From: Porpolomopsis calyptriformis
Lineage: Eukaryota; Basidiomycota; Agaricomycetes; Agaricales; Hygrophoraceae
DNA: 64,000 bases
Direction of reading: 5' to 3'
Assembly: GCA_951640195.1 (NCBI GenBank)
Contig: OX621163.1
Span: 1,426,001 to 1,490,000, forward strand
Positions within the stretch are counted from its first letter, which is position 1. The number at the start of each line of letters is the position of its first letter. The notes beneath the pieces are model-generated. The model ran no database searches. It was not told the DNA's origin and saw only the letters and a list, made by a program, of their open reading frames with translations. The position numbers were made by a program, and so were the translations under genes. Shown here in pieces: positions 1 through 11,659 of this stretch.

Positions 1-1206
1 AGTCATCCATCCTCTATTTCTATCCCAACATACCTTCCAGGCAAGTAGTTGGAGGGAGGGATCACTAGGTTGTGCATCTGGCCGAACATCTAACGGACTG
101 GCAAGGAGCTGGCCAATATAGTCCATAGCCAATTCTGTTCCAATGTGTTTTACAGCAGAACCGCATAGAACCGGGAGAATTTCATTACGCAAAGTCGCAT
201 TACGAAGGTGACGCATAATCATTGGCGTTTCGATGCCAAGGTAAGATGAGGGTGAATCAAGAAGCGCCTCCATGAGTTCTTCGGAAAACATCGCAAGGTT
301 CTCCAGCAGGGTTGTGCGAGCGGGTATTAAATGTGGGATGATTGGATGAGAATGGGGTAAAACTTCCATTCTGTACAGATCCTTGGCATTGGGTGGAAGC
401 GGATGACAAGAAGAAACGCCATCCTTATCCCACTTCCAGATTTCCCAATTAACTGTATCAACCAAACCTTGGATACCTGGCTCAGCCCGTTTGTAGTCAC
501 GAGGATCGAATGAAGCAATGGGAAGCACAAGAACTAGTGGATTGGGATGAAGTCGGTGAGAAAGCAACGACAGCAAGGAGGACCTGAACGAAGCCCCGGG
601 CCGATCTAGCTTGTTCAAAAACGCAATTCTCGTCGGAACATTGTATCTGGAGACGGAAGCTTGAGCTATGATCCAAGCTATTACGCATGTCCTCCTAGTA
701 ATGCGTACCTATTCAGCTGACTCCACACTCCATTTGTTTGGGACTCAACTCCTTCAACGGAGTCGATCAAAACCACGGCGCCATCAACAACTCGACTAGC
801 GCTCTCGACCTCCATCCCAAAGTCAGCATGACCTGGGGTATCAATGAAATTGAATGTCCAATCTTTCCATCTGACCGGGATACTAGCGGATTGGATTGTT
901 ATGCCTCTTTCCCGTTCAGCTGGTAGAAAATCTGTGACTGTACTCCCCGTGTCGACTGATCCGGATGAAGAGATATAGGAAGATGAAAACAAGATGGATT
1001 CTGTCAAGGTGGTTTTCCCGGAATCTGGCAATCATACAGGGTTGGGCTGCAGGGAAATTCTTGGAGCTTTTCTGAAACAAACCGATGTGGGCAACCAGTG
1101 CCACGTTGCGAACCTTTGCAGGTTCATAAACGACCGAAGTCAATAAGCCGCGACAAGTCACATTCCTGTTTGTCCAACGATGAAAGGGGAGGACAAGTCG
1201 ATGCAT
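1..1206 (-). CDS. MEF2: Mitochondrial ribosome-releasing factor 2 (EF-G family GTPase), N-terminal part
   Basis: Partial gene running off the left edge. It encodes the mitochondrial EF-G-like GTPase that splits ribosomes after termination. Exons on the minus strand are 1206-1083, 1024-709 and 646-1; the introns are 58 and 62 nt. Splicing joins ALVAHI to DSGKTTLTE, which completes the P-loop (G1). The switch region ERGITIQSASIPVRW, the DTPGHADF G3 motif and the NKLD G4 motif follow. ERGITIQSA with VDGAVVLIDSVEGVE fits the MEF2/RRF2mt branch rather than MEF1. A basic, Arg-rich start (MHRLVLPFHRW) suits a mitochondrial presequence. About 360 residues are visible, roughly the G domain and the start of domain II. 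The start lies 100 bp from that of STE14, which points the other way. Confidence 0.9.
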
Positions 1207-1306
1207 GCTATCGCCTAAAAAGGAACTATAGCTTACCCTCGAACAATAAGTCGCTCTTTTGTCTCTAGATTGGATGTTCCACCAACTGCGCTCGTCTTCC
1301 TAACCA
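1207..1306. promoter_or_regulatory. Divergent promoter MEF2 / STE14
   Basis: Only 100 bp separate the two opposed start codons, so both promoters and both 5' leaders must fit or overlap here. I see no clear TATA box. Confidence 0.55.
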
Positions 1307-2286
1307 ATGTCTAAGGAGGCCGGGATGGAAATCCAAGAACGACGGCATCAAGCTGAATCTGTTCACCCACTCGAGCTGCGACCAGTAAATGCACCTCATG
1401 GAAACATTCCAAACACACCGCTCGCAATATCCACCATCTCCTTCCTCCTCGGTGTGATTTTCTCCTTTGGGATGCTCGTCTTTTTCACGAGGGGATTCGA
1501 TGCTTACTGGTGGACAACTCCCCAGTTTGGTTTTTTTCTCGCCGCTTGGTCCGGATTTCATTGGGGAGAGTTTGCGGTCACCGCTGGGTGGAATCTAGAG
1601 AAATGCAGTGTCGACTGTGAATGATCGTCTTTGTTGTCGGCGCACTAACCTCATATTCTGTTCAAGCCTTTCTTTTAGACAATGGTGCGACATACCACTT
1701 TGCAAATACAGTTGCATTTCTGGAATACATTACTACGCTCTACTTTAAACCCGCTCTCAAAACGTACACGACCATATCCAACATCGGTGTGTTATCTCCA
1801 TGTGGATGGCTGTCTCCAGTTTATTCATTTACTCTCAGGCATGGTAATGGTTATAGTTAGCCAAGGCTTACGATCTACAGCCATGATTCACGCGTCCACT
1901 AACTTCTCCCATTCTATCGCTTTTCGGAAGCGACCAAGTCACCAACTCGTTAGCGACGGCATTTACGCGTGAGGCACCCGTGCCAAGTCCCATCTGCGCC
2001 TTAACTTTTATTGCAGGTGGTTCCGTCACCCTTCATACGCCGGTTTCTTCTATTGGGCCCTTGGTACACAACTAGTTTTGCAAAACCCCGCAACATTCGT
2101 GCTCTTCTCTGTTCTTCTCTGGAAATTTTTCTACTACAGAATCAGAGGTCAACACTTCCACCTTGCTTACAGCTCCTTCACTGACACGATATTGCAGCCG
2201 AAGAAAGCGCCCTTATTAGATTTTTTGGTGATGACTATGTGGAGTATAGGAAACGCGTTGGTACCAAAATACCATTCATCGTGTGA
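1307..2286 (+). CDS. STE14: Protein-S-isoprenylcysteine O-methyltransferase
   Basis: Integral ER membrane enzyme that methylates the C-terminal prenylated cysteine of CaaX proteins such as Ras and mating pheromones. Exons: 1307-1616, 1667-1786, 1839-1968, 2017-2147, 2198-2286; introns 48-52 nt. The product is about 259 residues, near the family norm. Family motifs are in order: FHWGEFAVTAGWN after the first membrane segments, LRSTAMIHASTNFSH, then the C-terminal SAM-binding RHPSYAGFFYW and the final EYRKRVGTKIPFIV. For the second intron I chose 1787-1838 (52 nt) over a 31-nt alternative because it matches the intron size of this gene. The short acidic and polar N terminus precedes the first hydrophobic segment at about residue 43. 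Confidence 0.93.
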
Positions 2287-2378
2287 ATACAGTGCTTGCT
2301 GAGACTGGCGAAGATTTTGGCATAGACTGCATAAGGCTCATGAAAGGTAGACATGACATTTATAAGACCACGCATCAT

Positions 2379-3108
2379 CTATTCTGTGGCAATGGTACCC
2401 CTATGAGAGACATAGATACCGTCCAAGAACTTCCGTATATCCTTGTTTCGTACACGGCAAATACCTTGAATCGATGCGGCTAAACACAATTCAGAGACAT
2501 ACATGTATAGACGAACAAACGACAAACCTGATTGTGAGACATTGTCAATATCGTTTCCGACCAAAATCAGCTCATCTTTTTGTGCGGTTGACTCCGATAC
2601 TGTCACTCCTTCCAACATTTTGACGTGTCGGACCGTCTAGTCACACCTAAAGTCAGTAATAATACAATCAAGTGAAGGTCGCGGTCGTGGGACCTTTTCG
2701 CCTAAGAAATTACGAATCTCTAGTGATTGTCCCTGTTCTTGAACGATCGCGTTAATTGGAAAATGCGCGTACACGGCACGCATTTTGTAGGAGAATCCCT
2801 ACGAGAACGTGAACTCGAGGAGTGTTTTCCAAGTTGCGAGAAGCACTAACCTTGGTCACGCCTGTAATCATGTTGTTCACCAGACTCCTAATCGTCCTTA
2901 GACAGGCAACATGCTTCCGACCGCCCTGCCATACTGCGAAGGTGACTTTGCTAGTCTTGTCCTTCACAAGTCGGATGTCCATATCGACGTGACGGACATT
3001 CTTCGAGAGGGTGCCGCGGGGTCCAGTGACGGTGATGAGGCGGGATTTTATGACAACGTCGACTCCTTCTGGAATCTCAAGCTCTTCGGTTTTGAGGACA
3101 TCTCGCAT
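2379..3108 (-). CDS. RPL9: 60S ribosomal protein L9 (uL6)
   Basis: Large-subunit ribosomal protein near the sarcin-ricin loop and P-stalk base. Exons on the minus strand: 3108-2851, 2798-2694, 2636-2528, 2479-2379, giving 190 residues, the family length. Family sequence includes [59 protein letters not shown] and [17 protein letters not shown]. The second intron (2693-2637) starts with a weak donor, GTCCCA, but only this junction restores GEKTVRHV. A further intron probably lies in the 5' leader and ends directly at the start codon (see the leader entry). Confidence 0.95.
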
Positions 3109-3605
3109 CTAAGGGAAAGTCAGAATGAGCGCGGTTACATCCACGATCAACCTTTCAATCCATCCGGTGAAAGTTCAGATATGAAGAGGACTATAATTTA
3201 GGGTGGGTCCGAAGGTCCCCTCGAGAGGTATGGATGGTATAAATATTAGAAACATACCTTGGTACTTGCTGTCTTGCGCTCGACGGGATAGTGGAGGCTT
3301 CCCGGTATCCGTCGGAGACTGAACACGAAGATAGTTAAAGAGGAGACTGAATATTTGCAGATGACTAAGGCAGCAGCAGTCGGAGTTGGAAAGTCGTCTA
3401 TTGTTCCCAGCCTTCCTCATCAACCATCTATCCTCCCCACCACCATCTTCCTTCGTTGTGGCAGGCATTGTGGGCAGTTTGATATAAATTTACTCTTCCG
3501 TGTCTTCCATCCGTTTAGCTATTGACATTCACCCTCTCCCTCTTGGTGAGAACACCCCACCTCCCGACATTTTCCATCGACGTGGCCTCTGTATAAGTCT
3601 CCGTT
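3109..3605. promoter_or_regulatory. Divergent promoter RPL9 / PCF11 with RPL9 leader intron
   Basis: This 497-bp stretch separates the start codons of RPL9 (minus) and PCF11 (plus). On the minus strand a strong donor AAG|GTATGT at 3257 and an acceptor CCCTTAG ending at 3109 define a likely 149-nt intron in the RPL9 5' UTR. It would end exactly at the ATG. The donor and acceptor are seen in the sequence; that the leader is transcribed is inferred. No other gene was recognised here. Confidence 0.55.
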
Positions 3606-6131
3606 ATGTCACTTCACTCTCAGAGTCAACTCCTCGGGCAGCCGTATGCGGCCCCTTATGCTCACCCTGGAATGGGATACCACTACACACAACCATCGTT
3701 CCCTCCACCCACGTATCATGTGGACCCAAACACTTTTCGACAGGATTATTCACTGCGATTGACAGAACTTACCATCAACTCTAGACCGATTATCCAGAAT
3801 CTCTCGATGCTCGCTCAAGAGTTTGCACGGTTTGCTGAAATTGTCACCCAGTGCATCGATGCACACATTCGACGGGTGAGTCTTATTTCTCCCACCGTAT
3901 CCCTTACCCTTGTTGTTTGAATGTACCTGTCGCACTCGTTCCGTACTCTATGTTGTTCCAGACATCATGTACCTAGTCATAGTTGCTGTTATGCTGAGCA
4001 AAGACACAAGCCCCACGGCGAAGCTGCTCAATGCCAGCGGCACCCTTCTTGAGAAGATGGGCCTTGGGATCTTTTTGCTGTCGTTGCCTTACGTGTTTGG
4101 TCTGGCGCTGACTCATATTTCCTGTTTTGGTTATTTGCTCGTATTAGGTCCCTACATGGATGAAACTGCCTGCCTTTTACCTCCTCGATGCCATCTCGAA
4201 AAATGTCTTCGAACCATATTCTCGTCACTTCTCGACGCTTGTCGTTCCGTTATTTCTCGATACCTATAAGCTGGTCGACCAGAGTATTCGCAGCAAAATG
4301 GAGGAAATGCTCCTGACTTGGCGAACGGGGGCTCCGAACGGAAGGGAACTTTTTGGTCTCGTCCCTCAGGTTGCTATTGAGCGGGGTATATGGGGTAGCG
4401 AACCGAACTCTACCACAGATGTGAGTTGTATACCCGGAGTTTATAATTCCTACTTCGGCTCAACCTTGCGCGATCATCTTGGGCAACATCAGTCAATCAA
4501 TGGGTATTATAATGGTTCAGGACAGATATCCAAGTCACAAGTACTCAGCGAATTGGAGTTCACACTTGGGCAAAATGAACGCTCCTTGCAAGCGAACCCT
4601 TACGATTCGGTTTCTCAAAATAACATACACGTATTGCAACAGGTATGATCAGTTTTTCTTCGCGTTGGCAAAGTTAAGTCACGACTCATTGCAGCTACAG
4701 AAGCTCGTTGAAGCTGGCTCTGCCTCTCAAGCCGACCTTCGGCAGATTCTCGGCCGACTTCGTGCTTTTAGTCGGACCACGGTACCTCCGCCTCTACCAC
4801 CAGGTTCAGCAATGCAATCTTATCCGATTCCACCTCCTCCACATGCATCCTCGTCTCAAACACCCCTCCCAATTCAGACTTCACCGTCATTTCCCCCTGG
4901 TGCAGGCCAACCTTTATATCCACAACCACACGCATATCATCACCCCCCCATTGACCCGCACAAGATCGAAACGGTTAATCAGTCTCTCCCCATCTCCGGT
5001 GCCCCCCCAAACCCAGAAGCTATCTCGGTTCTGTTCGACTCTCTGGTGAAGGCTGGCATTGTGGCGGCCACAGGAACCGCTATCGGTGCTAGCACTAGTG
5101 CAAAGGAACCAGACCACAAGCCATCACCAGTTGATTTTGAAAGGGAAGCCTCTCGGTCATATCGGAAATCGATTCTTGCGCAGAAGATTAAACTTACAAG
5201 CGCGGATATATCCAAGTATGCCCACATTAATTCTTAAGTTACTAACGAATTCACCTGTATGATTCCACAGGACACGGCCCCAAATTGTTCATTTCTTGTA
5301 CACTCAATTGCCAACCCAATGTAAACAGTGCGGTATCCGCTTCGCAGATACTGTAGTCGGAAAAAAGATGATAGAGGAGCACTTGGATATGCACTTTAGA
5401 CAAAATCGTAAGGCTAATCAGAACATCGGACGTGGTCACAGTCGAAGTTGGTTCGTTGCGGTTGACGTACGTGCAAAGTGCTATTATTATTGTGTTTTCT
5501 TTTACCAACGAATTACTCTACCCCAGGACTGGATTCGTGACTCGTCAACCAACAGAAAGAAGGAGGGCCGTGCTGGCGGACGTAGACCTTTGAATGCCAA
5601 AGCTGCTGCTGCTGCTGAGGTTGCCAAGCGTGAGGCTGAACTGCGAGCTCAATACGTGGTTGTTCCCCCGGGTGATGAGGCGAAACCCATATCGTGCCCT
5701 GTATGTAAGGAAGCCCTCAAGTCGGAATTCCTTGAGGATGATGAAGATTGGGTATGGAAAAATGCGGTCAAGAAGGACGATCGAGTATGTGGCATCTTTT
5801 ACATGATTGATTGCCATGTTTCTTACTTAATCGGTGGTAGATATTTCATGCTACATGTTACGCAGAGGCCGTTACGTCTACGAGCAGTCTTGCGGCTCGT
5901 TTACGAACTGAATTTGCGCATCGAAGTCGATCTGGTACGCCTGATGGGCGATCAACACCCAGACCGGTGGCAGGGACAACGCTGAAAGTGGAAATAAAGA
6001 AATCGCTTTCGCCCCCACCAGAACCACATCTCGTCGGTACAAAGCGTAAGAGGATTGAAAATGATTCAACTCTGAGCGACGAGGCAAACCTTCATCCACC
6101 TTTGAAAAAGCTGACATTATCATCATTTTGA
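3606..6131 (+). CDS. PCF11: Pre-mRNA cleavage complex II protein Pcf11
   Basis: Scaffold of cleavage factor IA. It binds the RNA polymerase II CTD and couples 3'-end cleavage to termination. Exons: 3606-3875, 4148-4420, 4493-4642, 4695-5215, 5271-5466, 5527-5784, 5841-6131, giving 652 residues. Residues about 30-175 are the CTD-interacting domain (RLTELTINSRPIIQNL, VPTWMKLPAFYLLDAISKNV). A Pro-rich middle part follows. The C terminus has two Cys/His clusters: CKQCGIRFA...HLDMHF and CPVCKEALKSEF...ATCYAEAV, matching the Clp1-interacting zinc-finger region. The first intron (3876-4147) is 272 nt, about five times the local norm, but RR|VPTWMKLP is continuous across it. ATG 3606 is the only start that keeps the CID intact. 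Confidence 0.93.
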
Positions 6132-6263
6132 GCCACTTTTCTACATTTGTACAAGTCACACAGCCACTCAATAGAACTTATTTTATTCTTTCATCCACAC
6201 ATCCACACCTGAGCTCAAGCCACTGCGGATATCGTCGTAAGTACTAATACCAAAGACCGAAAC

Positions 6264-7729
6264 ATGCCTGCAGCAAGTCCAGCCATGTTTCCACCCAGTG
6301 CGTTATTTGTCTCCGGAGCAGCGACCAGAATGGAGACCTTCTCGTCCAATTCGTTAGATTCAGCCCCCGGAGATGCCCACTTGCATGCAACACTAAGGCG
6401 AATCGACGAAATCGCAAACGAGGACGTCGAAATGCAGGTAAGTCGAACCATGTTAGTTTGGGGACGCTTCTCGCCCACTTTTGCCCCAGGGCCCTTTGTC
6501 ACAAGAACTCACTTTCCTGGTCCTCGACACTAATATTCTGCTGCACTATTTTGAAGTGCTTCAGCAATTCATTAATGACATTGAAACCCTCTCTTTACCT
6601 CTGATGGTTGTCATTCCCGGCATTGTTATCTGTGAACTCGACGGGTGCGTGCCGTGATATACGTTCACATGTCATTACCAAACGTGGTGCAGTCAAAAGA
6701 ATCGCGGTGGGCTTGCTTGGTTCGCCCGGCGCGCCTCTCAGTGGCTTTTACTTCGCGTGAAGGAGAGAAAGACAGTCAAAGGACAGGCGGACTGGGAGAC
6801 ATGCATACCATCCGGCAATTGGAAGTTGAGAGGAGCTGAAGAGGTGAAATCCTGCGTCCCACGATTCCCCTCCCACATATTGACAATACGGTTTGGATTG
6901 ACAGAACTTGCACCCGGAACGAACAAACGACTTCTTAATCTTAGACTGCTGCCAATACTTCCGAAACCGTCAGCAGGAGCATACCTTTCTTTGCAGCGCG
7001 GACAAAAATTTGTGTACGGAGTGTGAAATAGCAGGTGAGGAGGACGACCCCTGTCATCTTTCCATGGTTGAGAATTCCGCCGCAGGCATCCCTGCCATTA
7101 ATGTCACCGCCCGATTCAGCAGTCGCGATATCGCGGAGGCAATATTCAAGAATGATGTCGATCTGCGCAGGTTCTGCGGATATCACGCCAGCTATAAAAA
7201 CGCCGGAGTCTATCAGCCCCAGCCAACCAAGACGAGGGTTGATGACGGTGACGGCATGGATATTGATGAATATGATTCATCATCCCACACTCTACATCCC
7301 AGTCATGCCCTGGACTTGCTTCACATCCAAGTCGTCGAACATTTCACGAGATTGCTCGTCGACCTCGTCGGCCGCGTGGGCGGGCCAGAAATTCACGGGG
7401 GCGACAGCGGCACGTCGCAGTCGAGGTATGCGCCGTCATGGGCGCAAAAGAGCTATCTGCAGTATTCTGCAAGTGATTGCGTCGACTACCTAGACAGCCG
7501 GAATCGGTTGAAACCGTCCAGCCCGCGTGTGGACATCTTCCTGAGCAAGCCGTATTCATGTCCCGGGGCGCGAAGGGGACAAGACTGGTCGCGAAAGGAC
7601 TGGTACGTCGCCCTGACCGCACTGGGATGTCTGGGCGAGGTCTGGGGTGAGAGCTCGATTGGCGAGTCCCTGCAAGGATTGGAGGTACACCTAGAGCATG
7701 TGTTCTCGCAAGCGATGAGGCCAACCTAA
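6264..7729 (+). CDS. SWT1: Swt1-like PIN-domain endoribonuclease
   Basis: Probable nuclear quality-control endonuclease of the SWT1 family, which cleaves mis-assembled transcripts near nuclear pores. Exons: 6264-6437, 6490-6644, 6693-6843, 6905-7034, 7086-7729. The PIN core is clear: FLVLDTNILLHYF gives the first acidic residue, VVIPGIVICELDG the second, and the later NDFLILDCCQYFR...LCSADKNLCTECEIAGIPAINV matches the family's distal acidic sites. The rest of the C-terminal half (about 200 residues) is less conserved and carries a DDGDGMDIDEYDSSS acidic patch. The last intron (7035-7085) is 51 nt, a multiple of three with no in-frame stop, so retention would add 17 residues inside the PIN domain. 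Confidence 0.82.
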
Positions 7730-7840
7730 TTAAATTGATAATTACATAATAAATATCACGTCAGCAGAACACGTAATTTTGAATTTTTTTAATCCGTCAG
7801 CCTCCTTTCCGCTCACCTCACCATCACCCGCGAGTTTGGC

Positions 7841-9466
7841 ATGGTTCGTCGGCGTTCACTCTGCATATTCCTCTCCATCCTCGCTCTCTTCTTGCTGGGC
7901 ACCATCCTCGTCCTTTCCTCCGTCTCTTACTATCTCACAATCGATCCTGCCGCATATGTGGATGATCGCCGAGTTCCTTTCTTGGATAACCTCACCCGGT
8001 GGAATGCTTCAGAGCACGGTCAGATAGAGCGTGTGCCAAGAATACTCCACCAGACCTGGAAGTCAGAGACGCTGCCTGTCCGTTGGCAAAACGTCTCCAA
8101 AGGCTGTCGAGACCTCATGCCCGACTAGTCAGTCGTCCCATTTCACTTCCAACCCTAAATCTTATTTGATCACGTGTACAGTGAGTACATGCTGTGGACT
8201 GATGCAAGCTCACGAGAGTTTATCGCTGCGCACTATCCGTGGTTCCTCGATACGTTCGATAACTATACCTACCCCATTCAACGTGCTGATGCGATACGCT
8301 ACTTCGTCCTGCATCACTACGGAGGCATCTATTTGGATCTTGACATAGGCTGTCTCCGTCCTCTCGATCCACTGCTAATTTACCCCGTCATATTACCTAA
8401 AACTATACCTGTCGGTGTCTCCAATGACCTGATATTCGCCGAAAAGGGCCACCCGTTCCTCGCTCAAACCATCAGCAACCTCAAACTTTTTGATCACTCC
8501 TGGATTCTCAACTATCCAACCGTCATGTTCTCAACAGGTCCCATGTTCCTTTCTGCTCAATATGGTCTCTACACCACCACACACTCTTCCGCCTTCGACT
8601 CCGCCGTACGTATCCTTCCCAAGTCCCTGTATGGCAAAAATGCGAGAGAAGGAGAAGCTCCTCACTCCTTTTTTTCACACTTTTATGGAAGTAGCTGGCA
8701 TGCCGATGATGCCGCGTTCATTGGTTTCTTGGGAACTTGGGGAAAGGTGTTGATGTGGGTGGCCTTAGCCGCGCTGATCATCGGGCTCATTAATTTGGCC
8801 ATTCCAAGCAAACAACGGGCGTACAGCTTGAGAAAGATAGGTGGTTATGATGTCGTCCTTCCACGCTGGACCCATCGTAATGGTCGCCGGTACCTTGACT
8901 TGGGGTGGTTCGCACTTCCTGCGTCCGGAAGCTCCACCCAAACTTCCTCTCCCGACAGCAGTAATCCAGGGTCTCCGGTTGACGGGGAAGCCGTTTCATT
9001 ACTGCGGCTTCCTTTCCCTGTCTCACCGTCATCACCTCCCTTGGACACATTTCCGCGCAATGACGGTAGTGCTCTACACCCTATATTTGATGCCGTTCGG
9101 CGAGCAAGAAACCGTGCGGCGTGTATAATGGGCCACCGCGAGCCAGAGATACCTCCTCGAACGCCTACGCGTGTTCGACGTCAACGTGCTCGCAGGGGCG
9201 TGATGTTTTTCCTGCCCGCAATCTTCGCCCAATCTCAGGACATCGAACTCTCTGCACCTCGAACTAGACCCCAACCATTCAGCCGTACGGTTCCGATAGC
9301 TGGCCTTCCACCAGAAAAGCAACGGTACGCCGCTGACCTCGAGCGCGCCGGCTTAGTCAGCGACGGCTACTCCAGTGACCCCAATCCTTCATTCGTGGAT
9401 CACACGGATATTCCCAAAAGCAATGGTTCGCGGAGCAGATCACGGAGTGCGTTGAGAAACTCATAA
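7841..9466 (+). CDS. SUR1: GT32 glycosyltransferase, MIPC synthase catalytic subunit type
   Basis: Golgi mannosyltransferase that adds mannose to inositol phosphoryl ceramide (Sur1/Csh1 type). Two exons: 7841-8127 and 8182-9466, 523 residues. An N-terminal hydrophobic anchor (about residues 6-30) precedes RVPRILHQTWKSETLP, then EYMLWTD and the RADAIRYFVLHHYGGIYLDLDIGC core, which holds the DXD motif (DLD). A second membrane segment (VLMWVALAALIIGLINLAI) lies after the catalytic region. The C-terminal ~200 residues are Ser/Pro/Arg-rich and probably cytosolic. The OCH1 branch also has the DXD core, but the second membrane segment and ILHQTWK context favour the SUR1 branch. Confidence 0.88.
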
Positions 9467-9665
9467 CCCTTGCAGCGGTATTATGTCCGACTTACAACAT
9501 CGTATACCCCTAATCATCCCAGCACTTGTTCCGATTCATGACGATGAAGAATGACTTTAATGCTTATTAATTGACTATCCCACTCAATATCTGAAATCCA
9601 TCTGTATACATGTCACGTAGTCTACAACGGCTGAAGGGAATCAAGACGAATGCAATTATGCAATT

Positions 9666-11548
9666 CTACCGTTTTACCGCGATAAGGCTCATGTTGAAAG
9701 CAAGGGCAAACATTGCAATTGAACCGACGGTATATGTGATAGATGGGCCGAATGTCCAGTAAATTGCACAAGCTTTGAAATAGGTTAGGACAAACGGTAT
9801 CAGCCAGCGTGAAATGACTGACCAAGGAGGGGACCAATGGCGCGCCCCAATTGCCCTGAAGAACGGAACTTTCCCAGTGCCTTGCCTTTTGCGAGCTGCG
9901 GATGTTCTTCTATCGGTTTGCCGGTGTCTTCGTCGACCTCCTCATCGCATTGCAAGGATGCGAAAGCGGTCAGGGAATTAACGACAGTGGCAGATGTGAT
10001 GGCGAGGCACACTGCAGCCCCCTGGAGAAGCTTCACCGCGATCGGGAGATTGTTAGAAACGAACTGGGGTAGAAGGGCGAGGAGGACGAGGCCGATGGCA
10101 CAGCTGAAAACACCCCGTCGTGCCATAACGCCTTCTCCGACTTTTGAACCTACACGACGGACATATCCGCCTTGAAGGAGAGCACTGATGATGCCAACGG
10201 AACCGATGAGTTTGCCATTTTGCTTGTTATCCCAGTCAAATACTGTTCTTCCGTCAATACTTGTAGCACGAGCGACCAATGAATACACTGACGATCGAAT
10301 GTTAGAAAGGTGAGGGTGAATTCCACTCCGGAAAATACGCCTAGAAAAAGGAAATGAATTCTTCGCAGGCTTCTCAGTAGACTGATTCGTTTGTCAATCA
10401 TGGCTTGTCGGGTTAACTTTGGTCCCTTGGCAGATTTGGTTTCGGCGGCTGTGCCCCTGGTCTTGTCATATTTTGTATTTGACAGACCCTTTCCCCGAGT
10501 CTCTGGCAGTGAGACGGCCAGGAAAACAGTTTCTGCGGCAAGAAGAATCAATGTTAAAAGGGCGGGAACAGCGTAGATGTTGAGTTCCAGCCCAAATGGG
10601 TTGACGGATGCTGGAACCGGTTGAGAAGCAAAGTAAGCGCCAATTGGCGGACCAACGACAAAGCAAATGGAAAAAGCGATGCCAATCTGAGCAAGTGCCT
10701 TTGAACGGGTTGAAGGGGTGGTTATATCAGAGAGAATTGCGCTATGATATAATCAATGTAAGAGTCTTGGAAGGGAAAGATGGTATAATGACGAACACCG
10801 CTAACTGCACGTTACCTTCACTTAATCCACCTATGACGCGCGAAAGAAGGTAAGAAGTAAACGAAGTCGACTGAATCCACCTGTCTGAAACTTTAGCCAA
10901 AGAGGGTTGGGCGATTCCGTGAGATCGCTTACACCAATGCCGACAGTATGTTTCCGATCATGGTAATGAGCAGAACACGTTTGCGGCCGTACTTATCCGA
11001 CAATCCTCCAATATGGGGCGAGACGAGGAATTGTAATGTCCTATCACAGTCGGTATATGACTCTCTGAGATGGAAAGACAACCTAATGCACACACGAGAA
11101 TGCCGACCCCATTAATCCGCCTATGTGTATCTTGTGAGTCGAGAGGCAGGAAAAGACGTAGAAACCACCAACCTAGCAATACCACATCCCATCGTTTCGA
11201 GTGAGGGCCTGGTTCGTAAAACCATCCTCTAACGAATGACACGAATCGGAGAGTGCGCGATAGAAACCCTGTAGGATTGGATACCTCTCGCTGTCACAGA
11301 ACCGCTTGTCGTGAGTTCGTGATGAGAAACGAAGCCCTGGGGCGACTCTGATTCTCACGATAGTGTACCATTCGATGATTCGCGGAAAGAGAGGAAGCGG
11401 GATGGTAAAAGCTGTTGACGTGAATGAAATTCACAAAATGCCAGGGTTCAAAGCCACGCCTACCAAACAGATCAAGAACTAATGAAATGAACACGACTCT
11501 TTCGATGTAGCCCATGGTGTGGGGGGTGAATGCAGAGGGGACAGCCAC
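9666..11548 (-). CDS. MFS transporter, MFSD10/TETRAN-like
   Basis: Twelve-helix major facilitator of unknown substrate. Nine exons on the minus strand: 11548-11464, 11411-11359, 11290-11173, 11120-11096, 11040-10933, 10880-10797, 10741-10293, 10242-9823, 9772-9666; 482 residues. FISLVLDLFAFTIPLPLFPRI starts helix 1. MFS motif A is GGLSDKYGRKRVLL, and a second MFS signature is SRVIGGLSEGNVQ. The cytosolic loop (LPETRGKGL...) precedes FDWDNKQNGKLIGSVG and GGYVRR in the second half, the pattern of MFSD10/tetracycline-carrier-like proteins. Exon 4 is only 25 nt. The donor at 10796 (GTTCGT) is weak. The gene converges on SUR1 with a 199-bp gap. Confidence 0.85.
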
Positions 11549-11659
11549 TGTTGGCTGCCACTTTCGGCGCTCATTGCATTCTCTCGAATTTATATATAAA
11601 TAGCGACCAAGGGACGGTCAGACAAAGGAGGGATTTAAAACCGTCACCACCCCTTCAGC

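Noticed and set aside
3910..4269. 119-residue hydrophobic frame inside the first PCF11 intron
   Set aside because: The flanking exons join in conserved CID sequence without it, and it is not in phase with them.
9837..10175. Plus-strand frame opposite the MFS gene
   Set aside because: Shadow; the minus strand carries the conserved transporter sequence.
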